Shown: one piece after another, positions 33,464-42,544 of the stretch
Layout: each line of letters opens with the position of its first letter
Numbering within the stretch: the first letter of the stretch is position 1
From: Actinotalea subterranea
GTDB lineage: Bacteria > Actinomycetota > Actinomycetes > Actinomycetales > Cellulomonadaceae
Direction: 5' to 3'
Assembly (NCBI RefSeq): GCF_008364845.1
Contig: NZ_VTTP01000007.1
Location: forward strand, 1 to 64,000
DNA: 64,000 nt
Notes under the pieces: generated by a model
What the model saw: the letters and a program-made list of their open reading frames with translations, nothing else
What the model was told of the DNA's origin: nothing
Database searches by the model: none
Program-made: the position numbers and the translations under genes

Positions 33464-36400
33464 TGACGATGGCTGACACGTTGTTCGGCCTGCTGCCTGC
33501 CGCCTCGACGGGGCAGCAGTGGATCGCGCGCGAGCTCCAGCTGGTCAACTGGGGCGGCTACGACGGCCACCACAGCCTGCGCCTCGCGTCCACGGCGACC
33601 CTGCTGTCGGGCGGCTCGGGATCGGGCAAGTCGACGTTGATGGACGCGTACATCGCGCTTCTCATGCCGCACACGACACCGTTCAACGGCGCCTCCAACG
33701 GCGGGGTCGTGGGCCGGCCCCGGGGCAAGGACCAGCGCAACATCGTCTCCTACGCCCGGGGGAAGCTCGACGAGTCCCGTACGGAGGACGGGACCCGCGA
33801 GCGTGTGCTGCGCGGCGAGGGCCAGGACACGTGGTCCGCGGTCGCGATGACGTGGGCGGACCAGGCGGGCCAGCTCTTCACGGGTGTGCGGGCCTGGTAC
33901 GTGCCCGCCGCTGCGCGGACGCTCGACGACGTCGTCGCGGTCCGCGCGACGTGCGACGGCGGCTTCGACCTGCGTGAGCTCGAGCGGGCCGCGACCGACA
34001 GGCTGTCCCGCGGGGCCGTGGTCGCCGCGGGACTGACGCCGTTCGACACGGACCGCGAGTACACGGCGCGGCTCCACCTGACCCTGGGCATCGGTGCCAC
34101 GGGTGGCGGCGCGAAGGCTGTGGCGCTGCTCGGACGTATCCAGGCCGGTCAGCAGATCACCACGGTCGACGCCCTCTACAAGGCGATGGTGCTCGAGGAG
34201 CCGGACACGTTCGCGACGGCGGACGCCGTCGTGGAGCAGTTCGACAAGCTCAGCGGCACGCGTGACCAGATGATCACGGCCCGCCAGCAGGTCAAGGCGC
34301 TCGAGGCGATCCGCGAGCACAGGGCTCGGATCGAGGAGGCGGGGGAGCGGCTCCGCGTCGTCGACGAGCTCGGGACGTTCGACGACCGTGCGTCGGCCGT
34401 CGCCCTCTGGCGCGACGAGAGACGGCTCGGCCTCCTGCGCTCCGTCGAGCAGGAGCTCCAGCGCGAGCACCAGCACGCTCGCCGGCTCGCGACCGAGACG
34501 AGCAGCAGGGTCGAGGCGGCACGGTCGGAGCTCGACGGGATCAAGCAGACGCTCTGGGCCTCGGGTGGCGACCGGCTCGCAACGGCGCAGCGTGAGGTCA
34601 GGTCGGCCGAGCAGCGCCGGGACCGCGTCGCCGGTGCCCGCCGCAGGCTCGACGAGGTGCTCCAGGCCGCGTTCGGGATCTCGGCGAGCTCCGAGCAGGC
34701 GTTCACGGAGCTCGTCGCGCGCGCGTCAGCGGCCCTGCAGGACACCGACGCCAAGCTCGCGGCGCGGAGCCGCTTCGCCGAGGCGATGGTGGAGAAGAAG
34801 GAGGCCCGGGCCGATCTCGCGGCGCTGCGTGAGGAGCGGGGTCGGGTAGCACGACGAGCCGGCAACATCCCCGACGACCTGCACCACGCGCGCGACGCAC
34901 TCGCGAGGGCCGCCGGCCTCGAGCCGCACGACCTGCCATTCGTCGCGGAGCTCGTCGAGGTCAGGACGGAGCACGAGCCGTGGCGGGACGCGTTCAACCT
35001 GGCGCTCGGCGGCTTCGCCACGCTCCTGCTCATCGACGTCGCGCACCTGCGTGCGTTCCGCTCGGCGATCGACGGCATCCCGACGGCACGCCGGATCCGG
35101 TTCGAAGGTGTCCCGACGGGTCTGCGCGACGACGTCGCGCTCGACCACCGGACGCTGCCCGGGCGGCTCGAGTACCGCAGCGGGCCGTTCACGGGCTGGC
35201 TCCGCAGCGAGCTGGCCACCAGGTTCGGGTTCGTCTGCGTCGACACCCCCGGTGAGCTCGCGCAGCACCCCAAGGCGCTCACGCGGTCCGGTCAGCTGTC
35301 GCACGGGCGGCAGGGTGCGCACGGTGGTCAGGGGCGCGCGAACGTCCTCGGCTTCACCAACACGCGCCTCCTCGCGCACCTCGACCAGCAGATCGAGCGG
35401 GCGGAGCAGCGGCTCGGGCTCTCCGAGGCCCAGGTGGTCGCGGCGGAGGCCCACCTCGACCGCCACGAGCTCGAGCAGAACGCCGCCGCTGTCCTGGCCG
35501 ACACGACCTGGGAGCAGGTCGACCTCGCCTCCGCGGATGCCGAGCTCGCGCGGTGGCAGCAGGTCATCGACGACGTGACGTCCGGCAACCCCGAGGTCAC
35601 CCGGCTGCAGACGCAGGCGGTGGCGCTCGAGGTGACGATCCGCACGCTCACGGAGGAGCTGGGCCGCACGAAGGGGAGCGTGGTCGCGCTCGAGGACCGC
35701 TGGACGACGACCACGGACGAGGTCGACGCGGCCCAGCAGGCGCTCGACGCCGCCCACGCGGACGGGCGCGCGGTCGACGCCGGGCACCGGGCCTACCTCG
35801 ACGGGCTGCTCGGTCCTTCGGCGGACAGCGATGACGGCGCGACCGGCCCGGTGGAGGCGCTCAAGGCGTTCGACGACACCCTTGCGCGTGCGACGCACGT
35901 GCTGCGGACCGACCGGGAGAGCGCCCAGCAGACCGTCGGCGCCGCCCGGGACGCCCTGCGCCGGACGTTCGAGACGTTCGTCGAGCGCTGGCCCGACCCG
36001 AACCTCGGGGTCGACCCGGACGAGTCCTACGGGGACTTCGAGCGGCTGCTCGCGGAGCTCGAGACGAGCGGGCTGCACGAGCTCGAGGGTGAGTGGCGGC
36101 GGAGCCTGCTGCGCCTGTCCGGCAACGACCTCACGGACCTGCACAACGCGCTGAGCCGCTCGGTCCGGGAGATCAAGGAGCGGATCCGACCGGTCAACGA
36201 CATCCTCGCCGACCTGCCGTTCGCCGACGACGGCCACCGGTTGCGGATCGACGCCCGTGACACCCAGTCCACCGTCGTCGCACGGTTCCGCAAGGAGCTG
36301 CGCGACCTGCGCGAGCTGCTGGCGACCGACGCGACGGACGCCGAGCGTGAGCGCCGCTACGTCCGCATGGCCAAGGTGATCGACCGGATCCGTCGCTCCG

Positions 36401-36834
36401 CGCCCGACTTCGCCGATCTCGTCGACGTCCGACGGCACGTGCGGCTGAGTGCCGAGAAGGTCGACCTCGACGGGAACCACGTCGCGCTCTACGACCACAT
36501 CGGCGAGAAGTCGGGCGGTGAGTCGCAGGAGCTCGTCGCGTTCATCGTCGGCGCCGCCCTGCGCTACCAGCTGGGGGATGCCGGCGCGGACCGTCCCCGC
36601 TACGCGCCGGTGTTCCTGGACGAGGCGCTCATCAAGGCCGATGCGCGCTTCACCGGTCGGGCGATCGGTGCCTGGCGCGGGCTGGGCTTCCAGCTCGTGA
36701 TCGGGGCGCCCAACGACAAGTTCGGCGCCCTCGAGCCCCACGTCGACCTCAAGTACGTCGTGCTCAAGGACGGCTCTGGACGGTCGCGGACCAAGCCCGT
36801 GGTCGGCATGCCCGAGGAGGCGCAGCCGGTCTGA
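33463..36834 (+). CDS. jetC: JetC-like SMC ATPase (Wadjet/Mks)
   Basis: This 1123-aa SMC/MukB-like ATPase is the motor of the complex. The head halves are at the two ends: Walker A GGSGSGKST (residues 50-58) and, at the C-terminus, signature GEKSGGESQ (about 1014-1022) and Walker B PVFLDEA (about 1049-1055). Two coiled-coil arms (about 270-480 and 640-980) flank a hinge-like domain (about 487-640). In Wadjet, JetC dimers with JetA and JetB extrude DNA loops, and the nuclease JetD then cuts closed circular plasmids. All ATPase motifs are intact, so the motor should work. No jetD follows, and a large inverted repeat begins at the stop codon. Confidence 0.9.
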   Translation: MTMADTLFGLLPAASTGQQWIARELQLVNWGGYDGHHSLRLASTATLLSGGSGSGKSTLMDAYIALLMPHTTPFNGASNGGVVGRPRGKDQRNIVSYARGKLDESRTEDGTRERVLRGEGQDTWSAVAMTWADQAGQLFTGVRAWYVPAAARTLDDVVAVRATCDGGFDLRELERAATDRLSRGAVVAAGLTPFDTDREYTARLHLTLGIGATGGGAKAVALLGRIQAGQQITTVDALYKAMVLEEPDTFATADAVVEQFDKLSGTRDQMITARQQVKALEAIREHRARIEEAGERLRVVDELGTFDDRASAVALWRDERRLGLLRSVEQELQREHQHARRLATETSSRVEAARSELDGIKQTLWASGGDRLATAQREVRSAEQRRDRVAGARRRLDEVLQAAFGISASSEQAFTELVARASAALQDTDAKLAARSRFAEAMVEKKEARADLAALREERGRVARRAGNIPDDLHHARDALARAAGLEPHDLPFVAELVEVRTEHEPWRDAFNLALGGFATLLLIDVAHLRAFRSAIDGIPTARRIRFEGVPTGLRDDVALDHRTLPGRLEYRSGPFTGWLRSELATRFGFVCVDTPGELAQHPKALTRSGQLSHGRQGAHGGQGRANVLGFTNTRLLAHLDQQIERAEQRLGLSEAQVVAAEAHLDRHELEQNAAAVLADTTWEQVDLASADAELARWQQVIDDVTSGNPEVTRLQTQAVALEVTIRTLTEELGRTKGSVVALEDRWTTTTDEVDAAQQALDAAHADGRAVDAGHRAYLDGLLGPSADSDDGATGPVEALKAFDDTLARATHVLRTDRESAQQTVGAARDALRRTFETFVERWPDPNLGVDPDESYGDFERLLAELETSGLHELEGEWRRSLLRLSGNDLTDLHNALSRSVREIKERIRPVNDILADLPFADDGHRLRIDARDTQSTVVARFRKELRDLRELLATDATDAERERRYVRMAKVIDRIRRSAPDFADLVDVRRHVRLSAEKVDLDGNHVALYDHIGEKSGGESQELVAFIVGAALRYQLGDAGADRPRYAPVFLDEALIKADARFTGRAIGAWRGLGFQLVIGAPNDKFGALEPHVDLKYVVLKDGSGRSRTKPVVGMPEEAQPV

Positions 36835-36889
36835 GCGGGCACGGGCTCGTCGCCGGTGTGGCGCACCCGTGCTCGCGTGTCCCGCTCAG
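36831..36889 (+). terminator. Nested inverted repeat at the end of jetC
   Basis: CTGAGCGGG (36831-36839) pairs perfectly with CCCGCTCAG (36881-36889). Inside it, GCACGGG (36839-36845) pairs with CCCGTGC (36866-36872). The structure begins at the jetC stop codon and ends before the XRE promoter. It may be a terminator or a protein-binding site. Confidence 0.5.
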
Positions 36890-36928
36890 GGGGAGCGCTG
36901 CACCCAGGCACGCACCACCGATCCCGCC

Positions 36929-36934
36929 TACCGT
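36929..36934 (+). promoter_or_regulatory. -10 box of the XRE regulator gene
   Basis: TACCGT lies 6 nt before the ATG at 36941, predicting a leaderless transcript. Confidence 0.45.
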
Positions 36935-36940
36935 CGTGCC

Positions 36941-37756
36941 ATGACCGGTGACCTCGGCAGCTTCCTGCGCGCGAGACGAGCACACGTCCAGCCGTCCGAC
37001 GTCGGGGTGCGTTCCCTCGGCACGCGTCGCGTCGCCGGCCTGCGGCGGGAGGAGGTCGCGATGCTGGCGGGCGTGAGCGTGGACTACCTCGCACGGCTCG
37101 AGCAGGGACGCGAGACGAGCCCGTCGCCGGCGGTCCTGAACGCGCTGGGGCGTGCCCTGTGCCTGGACCACGAGGCGGCGGCGCACCTGTTCCGGCTCGC
37201 GGGCCTCGCCCCGGCCTCCCGGCAGCCCGCGCCACCCGCGGTCGACCCGGCGCTCGAGGAGCTCCTGGAGTCCTGGCCGACCACCCCTGCCCTGATCATC
37301 AACCCGCAGCTCGACGTCCTGGCGGCCAACAGGATGGCCCGGGCCCTGTACTCGGACTTCGAGCGGGTCGACAACGTCGTGCGCATGACCTTCGTCGACC
37401 CGGCCGGCGCCCGGTTCTTCCTGGAGTGGGAGCGGGCCGCCGAGTCGTGCGTGGCGAACCTGAGGCTCGCGCTCGGCATAAACCCCACGGACGACAGCAT
37501 GCTCGCCCTCATCACCGAGGCGCACGACGCGAGCCCCCACTTCCGGCGCCTGTGGGCCCAGCACGAGGTGTGCGGCAAGACCCAGGAGGCGAAGCGCTTC
37601 CACCACAGCGAGCTGGGTGAGATCACGCTGGCGTACCGCGCGTTCGACGTGCGGGGGGCCGCCGGCCACGAGCTGATCACCTACCAGGCCGCAGCCGGCT
37701 CGGCAGAGGCAGACAAGCTGCGCCTGCTGGGGACCCTCGCCGTCACCCCGCGCTGA
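36941..37756 (+). CDS. XRE family regulator with MmyB-like ligand domain
   Basis: This 271-aa regulator starts with a helix-turn-helix (LGSFLRARRAHVQPSDVG, then RRVAGLRREEVAMLAGVSVDYLARLEQGRETSPS). A C-terminal MmyB-like, PAS-related domain follows (PALIINPQLDVLAANRMARALYSDF and ESCVANLRLALG). Such regulators are common in actinobacteria and usually control a neighbouring oxidoreductase or small protein. The next gene, 80 nt on, encodes an Atu4866-domain protein, a frequent companion. It starts after jetC in the same direction but has its own promoter, so it is probably not part of the jet operon. Confidence 0.9.
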   Translation: MTGDLGSFLRARRAHVQPSDVGVRSLGTRRVAGLRREEVAMLAGVSVDYLARLEQGRETSPSPAVLNALGRALCLDHEAAAHLFRLAGLAPASRQPAPPAVDPALEELLESWPTTPALIINPQLDVLAANRMARALYSDFERVDNVVRMTFVDPAGARFFLEWERAAESCVANLRLALGINPTDDSMLALITEAHDASPHFRRLWAQHEVCGKTQEAKRFHHSELGEITLAYRAFDVRGAAGHELITYQAAAGSAEADKLRLLGTLAVTPR

Positions 37757-37835
37757 CCGGGGCGTGGGTGGGTGTGCCGCACCGGGGTGGAGCGCGGCCT
37801 GCCACCCCGGGGCGCGGTCCACGAGGCTGGGACGC

Positions 37836-38144
37836 ATGAGCTCACACATCGAGGACAGCACCGGACCCGACCCCGTCCTGGACGACGACACGGTCGGCGG
37901 GCAGCGCAGGCAGCAGCCCGATCGGCTGGGCCTGTGGTGCACCGCCGACGGGCACGTGCGACAGGAGCTGCGCGCCGACGGCCGCTACGTCGAGGCGCGG
38001 GGCGCCCGCGAGGCCGCGTACACGGGCCGCTACGAGATCGACGGCGACCGGATCGAGTACTGGGACGACTCCGGCTTCACGGCCGACGGGGTCTTCGTCG
38101 CGGGAGTCCTGCACCACGCGGGCATGGTCATGCGGCGGCGTTGA
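37836..38144 (+). CDS. Atu4866-domain protein
   Basis: This 102-aa protein matches the small Atu4866 beta-rich domain: LGLWCTADGHVRQELRADGRYVEARG, then YTGRYEIDGDRIEYWDDSGFTADGVF and GMVMRRR at the end. The first 35 residues are acidic and variable. The biochemical role of the family is unknown to me. It follows the XRE/MmyB-like regulator, an association I recall from other genomes, and is probably its target. The chosen ATG (37836) gives MSSHIEDST; there is no strong ribosome-binding site. Confidence 0.8.
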   Translation: MSSHIEDSTGPDPVLDDDTVGGQRRQQPDRLGLWCTADGHVRQELRADGRYVEARGAREAAYTGRYEIDGDRIEYWDDSGFTADGVFVAGVLHHAGMVMRRR

Positions 38145-38170
38145 CGGCGAAGACGGCCGCGGGCGGGCGT

Positions 38171-38187
38171 CCGGCGTCGGGCGCCGG
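38171..38187. terminator. Small hairpin between convergent genes
   Basis: CCGGCG (38171-38176) pairs with CGCCGG (38182-38187) around TCGGG. It lies between the Atu4866 gene and the convergent small membrane gene. No U tract is visible. Confidence 0.35.
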
Positions 38188-38205
38188 GCGAGCCGGGTGC
38201 CGGCG

Positions 38206-38430
38206 TCAGCCGCCCAGCGAGACGAGGAGCCCGACGAGCGCCGAGGAGCCGAGGCCGAGGGCCGTCCAGCCGACCATGCTCCCGGCGACGTAGGCGACGT
38301 AGCGTGCGCGGTCTGCGGCCGACCCCTCCCAGCGGGGGGCGGGTGCCGTGCGGACGGTCACGAGGACCCGGCGGAGGTCGAGCGGCTCGTGGGTGGTGGT
38401 GCGCGTCGCGGGCATCGTCAGGGCGGTCAT
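38206..38430 (-). CDS. Small single-TM hypothetical protein
   Basis: This 74-aa protein starts MTALTMPATRTTT and ends with one hydrophobic helix (YVAGSMVGWTALGLGSSALVGLLVSLGG). Between them is a charged segment containing LRRVLVTVRTAPAPRWEGSAADRARY. A GAGGAG site 7 nt upstream of the ATG at 38430 supports translation. I do not recognise a family. It lies alone between the Atu4866 gene and an ABC-F gene, convergent with the former. Confidence 0.6.
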   Translation of the reverse strand: MTALTMPATRTTTHEPLDLRRVLVTVRTAPAPRWEGSAADRARYVAYVAGSMVGWTALGLGSSALVGLLVSLGG

Positions 38431-38563
38431 CACGTGCTCCTCGTGGGGGCGTGGCAAGGGTGTGCGCCGGGGTCGCCGGGCCTCACCATCGTCCACCGCC
38501 CGTCCGTGCTCACGGTGGGCGGTTCGACCTAGGGGTCGCCCGCAGCGCAGAGGCCTCGCGCGC

Positions 38564-40210
38564 TCAGTCGGGCGTGACCTCGGTGACGACGCCGTCCTCG
38601 ACGTGGAGGCGGCGCGTGAGGCGGACGGTCTCGAGCATCCGCCGGTCGTGAGTGACGAGGAGGATGGTCCCGTCGAACGTGTCGAGTGCTGCCTCGAGCT
38701 GCTCGATCGCGGGCAGGTCCAGGTGGTTCGTCGGCTCGTCGAGCACGAGGAGGTTCACGCCGCGGGCCTGCAGGAGGGCGAGCGCCGCACGCGTGCGCTC
38801 GCCCGGGGACTGCGACCGCGCGGGGCGGTCGATGTGGTGCGTGCCGAGCCCGAACTTCGCGAGCAGCGTACGCACGTCCGACGTGGGCCAGTCGGGCACC
38901 TCGCGGGAGAACGCCGTCGCGAGCGCCTCGTCGCCCTCGAACGCACGCCGGGCCTGGTCGACCTCGCCGACGAGCACCCCGCGCCCGAGGTCGACGGTCC
39001 CCGTCGAGGGCGTGATGCGCCCCAGGAGCAGCCCGAGGAGCGTCGACTTCCCGGAGCCGTTCGGTCCCGTGACGGCGACCCTGTCCTGCCAGTCGACCTG
39101 AAGGTCCACGGGCCCCAGGCGGAAGTCCCCGCGCTCGACGACGGCGTTGCGTGCGACCGCGACGACGGCACCGGATCGGGGCGCCGCCGCGATGCTCAGC
39201 TGGAGCTGCCACTCCTTGCGCGGCTCGTCGACGACCTCGAGCCGGTCGATGAGGCGTTCGGTCTGACGGGCCTTGGCGGCCTGCTTCTCGGCAGAGTCCG
39301 CCCGGAAGGCCGGGATGAACTTGTCGTTGTCCGTGGCCTTGCGGCGTGCGTTGCGCACGCCCTTCGCCATCCAGGCACGCTGGCGCCGGGCCCGGGCCTG
39401 GAGCGCGTCCCGTCGCGTCGCGTAGCCCTCGTAGGCCTCACGCGCACGACGCCGCGCGATCGAGCGTTCCTCGAGGTAGGCGTCGTACGTCCCCCCGTAC
39501 GTCAGCACACGCTGGAGGCTGCGGTCGATCTCGACGACGGACGTGACAGTCCTGCTGAGGAACTCGCGGTCGTGGCTCACCACGACGATCGGTGCCGTCG
39601 AGCGGGCCACGAAGTCCTCGAGGCGCGCGAGCCCGTCGGCGTCGAGGTCGTTCGTCGGCTCGTCGAGGAGGTAGACGTCGTACCTCGACAGGATGAGCGC
39701 TGCGAGGCCGACGCGCGCCGCCTCGCCACCCGAGAGCGCGGTCATGGGCAGGTCGAGGTCGACGCCGAGATCGAGGTCGTCGACCGTGGTGCCCATCCGG
39801 GCGTCGAAGTCGGCGCCACCGAGGGCGAGCCACCGTTCGAGGGCCTCCGCGTACCCGTCCTCAGAGCCTGCGCCGCCCGCGGCGAGGTCGTCGGCGGCGG
39901 CGTCGAGCGCGGTCTGCGCGGGTGCCACGCCGGTGCGACGCTCGAGGTGGGCCCGGACCGTCTCGCCCTCGAGCCGCTCGATCTCCTGCGCGAGGTAGCC
40001 GACCTGCGCGTGCGGCGGAGAGAGGCTCACCGAACCCGCGTCCGGCGCGCGCCTGCCGGCGAGGACCTGCATGAGGGTGGACTTGCCCGCGCCGTTGGGG
40101 CCGACGAGGCCGACGACGTCACCGGGTGCCACGACGAGGTCGACGCCCGAGAACAGCTCACGGTCGCCGAAGCCCGCCCCGACACCCTTGGCCTGCACCG
40201 TCGCGCTCAC
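38564..40210 (-). CDS. ABC-F family ATPase
   Basis: This 548-aa protein has two ABC domains and no membrane part. Walker A motifs are GPNGAGKST and GPNGSGKST, signatures LSGGEAAR and SPGERTR, and Walker B stretches VYLLDEPTNDLD and LLVLDEPTNHLD. The linker between domains is long and basic (RRDALQARARRQRAWMAKGVRNARRKA), as in Uup-like and antibiotic-resistance ABC-F proteins. It is distinct from the ABC-F gene at 2300. The second signature deviates from LSGGQ. GTG 40210 lies 6 nt from a GAGAAT -10-like hexamer. Its role, translation or drug protection, cannot be fixed from sequence. Confidence 0.9.
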   Translation of the reverse strand: MSATVQAKGVGAGFGDRELFSGVDLVVAPGDVVGLVGPNGAGKSTLMQVLAGRRAPDAGSVSLSPPHAQVGYLAQEIERLEGETVRAHLERRTGVAPAQTALDAAADDLAAGGAGSEDGYAEALERWLALGGADFDARMGTTVDDLDLGVDLDLPMTALSGGEAARVGLAALILSRYDVYLLDEPTNDLDADGLARLEDFVARSTAPIVVVSHDREFLSRTVTSVVEIDRSLQRVLTYGGTYDAYLEERSIARRRAREAYEGYATRRDALQARARRQRAWMAKGVRNARRKATDNDKFIPAFRADSAEKQAAKARQTERLIDRLEVVDEPRKEWQLQLSIAAAPRSGAVVAVARNAVVERGDFRLGPVDLQVDWQDRVAVTGPNGSGKSTLLGLLLGRITPSTGTVDLGRGVLVGEVDQARRAFEGDEALATAFSREVPDWPTSDVRTLLAKFGLGTHHIDRPARSQSPGERTRAALALLQARGVNLLVLDEPTNHLDLPAIEQLEAALDTFDGTILLVTHDRRMLETVRLTRRLHVEDGVVTEVTPD

Positions 40211-40216
40211 GGGCCC

Positions 40217-40222
40217 ATTCTC
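40217..40222 (-). promoter_or_regulatory. Candidate -10 box of the second ABC-F gene
   Basis: GAGAAT on the minus strand lies 6 nt before the GTG at 40210. It matches the AxxxT core less well than other promoters here. Confidence 0.35.
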
Positions 40223-40329
40223 CCGTGCCGCTGGGCGTGGTCGGTCCCCGGCCCCCGGTCCTCGGGCACCGCTGCACACGGCATGCGCAGCGACGTGCAG
40301 CGCAGGCCGTGCGCAAGGGACGCCTGGGA

Positions 40330-41121
40330 ATGAAGCACCCGGGTGCCGCGGTTACCCTGGAAGACGCAGGGCCGTCGAGCGCGGTGAGGTCCTGGTCAGG
40401 TACGCCGTCCGCGCCCTCTCGGAAGGCCGACCTCATCCGCCCCCTCGTCTTCGTGCACGGGACCCGCACCTCCTCCGCCATCTGGGAGCACCAGCTCGCA
40501 GCCGTCCGACGCTCGGGCCACGACGCCGTCGCAGTGGACCTGCCGGGTCACGGCAGCCGCGCCCACGAGCGCTTCACCCTCCCGGGCGCGATGAGCGCCA
40601 TCGACGAGGCGGTCTCGAGCTTCTCCGTCCCGCCGCTCCTCGTCGGGCTGTCCCTGGGGGGCTACTCGTCCCTCGCGTACGCGGCGCGGCACCACGGGAA
40701 GGTCGCCGGTGTCGTCCTGTCCGGCTGCTCGACAGAGATCCGCGGCAAGCCGCTCGGCCTGTACCGCACGGTGTCGCTCAAGGTCGCGCAGACGCTGCGC
40801 CCGACCGGCGGCACGTGGCACGTGGTCGCGGACATGCTCGCCGCGATGAAGGGCTACTCGTCGCTGGCCGACCTGCGCCGTGTCCTGGTGCCGGTGTGGC
40901 TCGTCAACGGGCGACGCGACATCCTCCGGCTCGAGGAGCGCCGCTTCCTCGCCGCCGTCCCGGGCCTGCGGCTGCACGTGGTCGCGCGCGCCGGGCACGA
41001 CGTGAACAGCCACGCGCCGGAGACGTTCAACCGCATCCTGCTGCACGCTCTGCACGAGCTCCGGGGCGCGGCCTCCGCCGTCACCTCTCCGATCCACCGC
41101 GCCGTCGCCCACGCCGGGTAG
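40330..41121 (+). CDS. Alpha/beta hydrolase
   Basis: This protein of about 263 aa has the alpha/beta-hydrolase fold. LVFVHGTRTSSAIWEHQ provides the oxyanion region and GLSLGGYSS the nucleophile elbow (Ser). NGRRDILRLEE and ARAGHDVNSHAPE hold the Asp and His of the triad. Its substrate is unknown. The start is uncertain: ATG 40330 has only a weak upstream site, and GTG 40384, nearer the conserved core, is an alternative. It is divergent from the ABC-F gene. The last 20 residues are basic and Ala-rich. Confidence 0.8.
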   Translation: MKHPGAAVTLEDAGPSSAVRSWSGTPSAPSRKADLIRPLVFVHGTRTSSAIWEHQLAAVRRSGHDAVAVDLPGHGSRAHERFTLPGAMSAIDEAVSSFSVPPLLVGLSLGGYSSLAYAARHHGKVAGVVLSGCSTEIRGKPLGLYRTVSLKVAQTLRPTGGTWHVVADMLAAMKGYSSLADLRRVLVPVWLVNGRRDILRLEERRFLAAVPGLRLHVVARAGHDVNSHAPETFNRILLHALHELRGAASAVTSPIHRAVAHAG

Positions 41122-41402
41122 GTCCACCGGTCCACGGCAGCCCGACGAGGCGGGGCGGGTGCGCCGGGGCTGCTGCCACGACCCCGGGCGTCGTCGTGCC
41201 GAGCGGCGCACCTCTGTCGTCCTTCGCGCGGTTCACCACGGGCCGTGAGCACACAGGTCCGGACGGGCCTCCGTTCTCGATCCTGCACATGGCTCCGTGC
41301 TGCTGTTTTCGTCGCCCACCCCCCGGGCGGCCACGGAAAGGGTCTGTGCAACGGGTCGCGGACGTGGGATTCTCGCAGCACTGCCGAGAGCCGGAGGAAC
41401 GC

Positions 41403-42515
41403 ATGAGGGTCGGGGTCCCCACCGAGGTCAAGAACCACGAGTACCGCGTCGCCCTCACACCGGCGGGCGTCCACGCCCTCGCTGCCGCAGGGCACGAGGT
41501 GCTCGTCCAGGCGGGAGCCGGCTCAGGCTCCGGGATCTCCGACGCCGAGTACGTGGCCGCGGGCGGCACCATCGTGCCGACGGCGCAGGACGCGTGGGCG
41601 GCCCCGATGGTGTGCAAGGTCAAGGAGCCCGTCGAGCAGGAGTACGGCCTGCTGCGCCGGGACCAGCTGTTGTTCACCTACCTGCACCTCGCCGCGAGCC
41701 GCGCGTGCACCGACGCGCTCCTGGCGGCGGGTACCACCGCGGTCGCCTACGAGACGGTCCAGCTGCCCGACGGCACCCTCCCGCTGCTCGCACCGATGAG
41801 CGAGGTCGCGGGCAGGCTCGCGACGCAGGTCGGCGCCTACCACCTCATGCGGACGCAGGGAGGTCGCGGCCTCCTTTCTGGCGGCGTGCCCGGCGTGGCG
41901 CCCGCATCCGTCGTCGTCATCGGCGGGGGCGTCGCCGGCCGCCACGCGGCGGACATCGCCGTCGGCATGCGCGCCGACGTGACGGTGCTCGACACGAGCC
42001 TGCCGAAGCTCCGTGAGCTCGACGCGCGGTACGAGGGCCGGGTGCGCACGCTCGCGTCGAGCGCGTACGCGGTCGAGCAGGCCGCCCTCGGCGCCGACCT
42101 CGTCATCGGTGCGGTGCTGGTGCCCGGACGGCGCGCGCCGACGGTCGTGACCAACGACCTGGTGCGTCGGATGCGCACCGGGTCCGTCCTCGTCGACATC
42201 GCGGTCGACCAGGGCGGCTGCTTCGAGGACACCCGGCCGACGACCCACGCCGAGCCCACCTTCACGGTGCACGGGTCGGTCTTCTACTGCGTCGCCAACA
42301 TGCCGGGCGCCGTGCCCGTCACGTCGACGCACGCGCTCACGGCGACGACGCTGCCCTACGTCCTGGCACTTGCCGAGCACGGCTGGGCCCACGCGGTCCG
42401 CAGCGACCCGGCGCTCGCGGCCGGCCTGACGACGCACGACGGCGCCCTGCTGCACGGTGGTGTCGCGGACGCGCACGGCCTGCCGCTCATGCCGCGGGAG
42501 GCGGTGCTCGCCTGA
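41403..42515 (+). CDS. ald: Alanine dehydrogenase
   Basis: This 370-aa enzyme interconverts L-alanine and pyruvate plus ammonia with NAD. The N-terminus [20 protein letters not shown] is characteristic. The catalytic Lys is in VCKVKEP and the catalytic His in [14 protein letters not shown]. The NAD-binding segment is [20 protein letters not shown], and [19 protein letters not shown] and [13 protein letters not shown] complete the match. GGAGG lies 6-10 nt upstream of the ATG. The preceding 281 nt have no gene, promoter or riboswitch that I can identify. It is convergent with the HEAT gene. Confidence 0.95.
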   Translation: MRVGVPTEVKNHEYRVALTPAGVHALAAAGHEVLVQAGAGSGSGISDAEYVAAGGTIVPTAQDAWAAPMVCKVKEPVEQEYGLLRRDQLLFTYLHLAASRACTDALLAAGTTAVAYETVQLPDGTLPLLAPMSEVAGRLATQVGAYHLMRTQGGRGLLSGGVPGVAPASVVVIGGGVAGRHAADIAVGMRADVTVLDTSLPKLRELDARYEGRVRTLASSAYAVEQAALGADLVIGAVLVPGRRAPTVVTNDLVRRMRTGSVLVDIAVDQGGCFEDTRPTTHAEPTFTVHGSVFYCVANMPGAVPVTSTHALTATTLPYVLALAEHGWAHAVRSDPALAAGLTTHDGALLHGGVADAHGLPLMPREAVLA

Positions 42516-42544
42516 CCCTGCGGCGTCGGCCGCTGCACGGGTCA
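42513..42544. terminator. Bidirectional hairpin at convergent stop codons
   Basis: TGACCC (42513-42518) pairs with GGGTCA (42539-42544), with an inner CGGC/GCCG helix. The ald stop and the HEAT-gene stop are both inside the stem. Confidence 0.5.

Noticed and set aside
36835-38563. A jetD gene hidden in another frame
   Set aside because: The frames here are an XRE regulator, an Atu4866 protein and a small membrane protein. No long frame shows the DUF3322 or DUF2220/TOPRIM pattern.
41289-41402. A leader peptide rich in Cys (MAPCCCF) before ald
   Set aside because: It is in the same frame as ald with no stop between, so it cannot be an independent leader. The GGAGG-supported ATG at 41403 is the better start.
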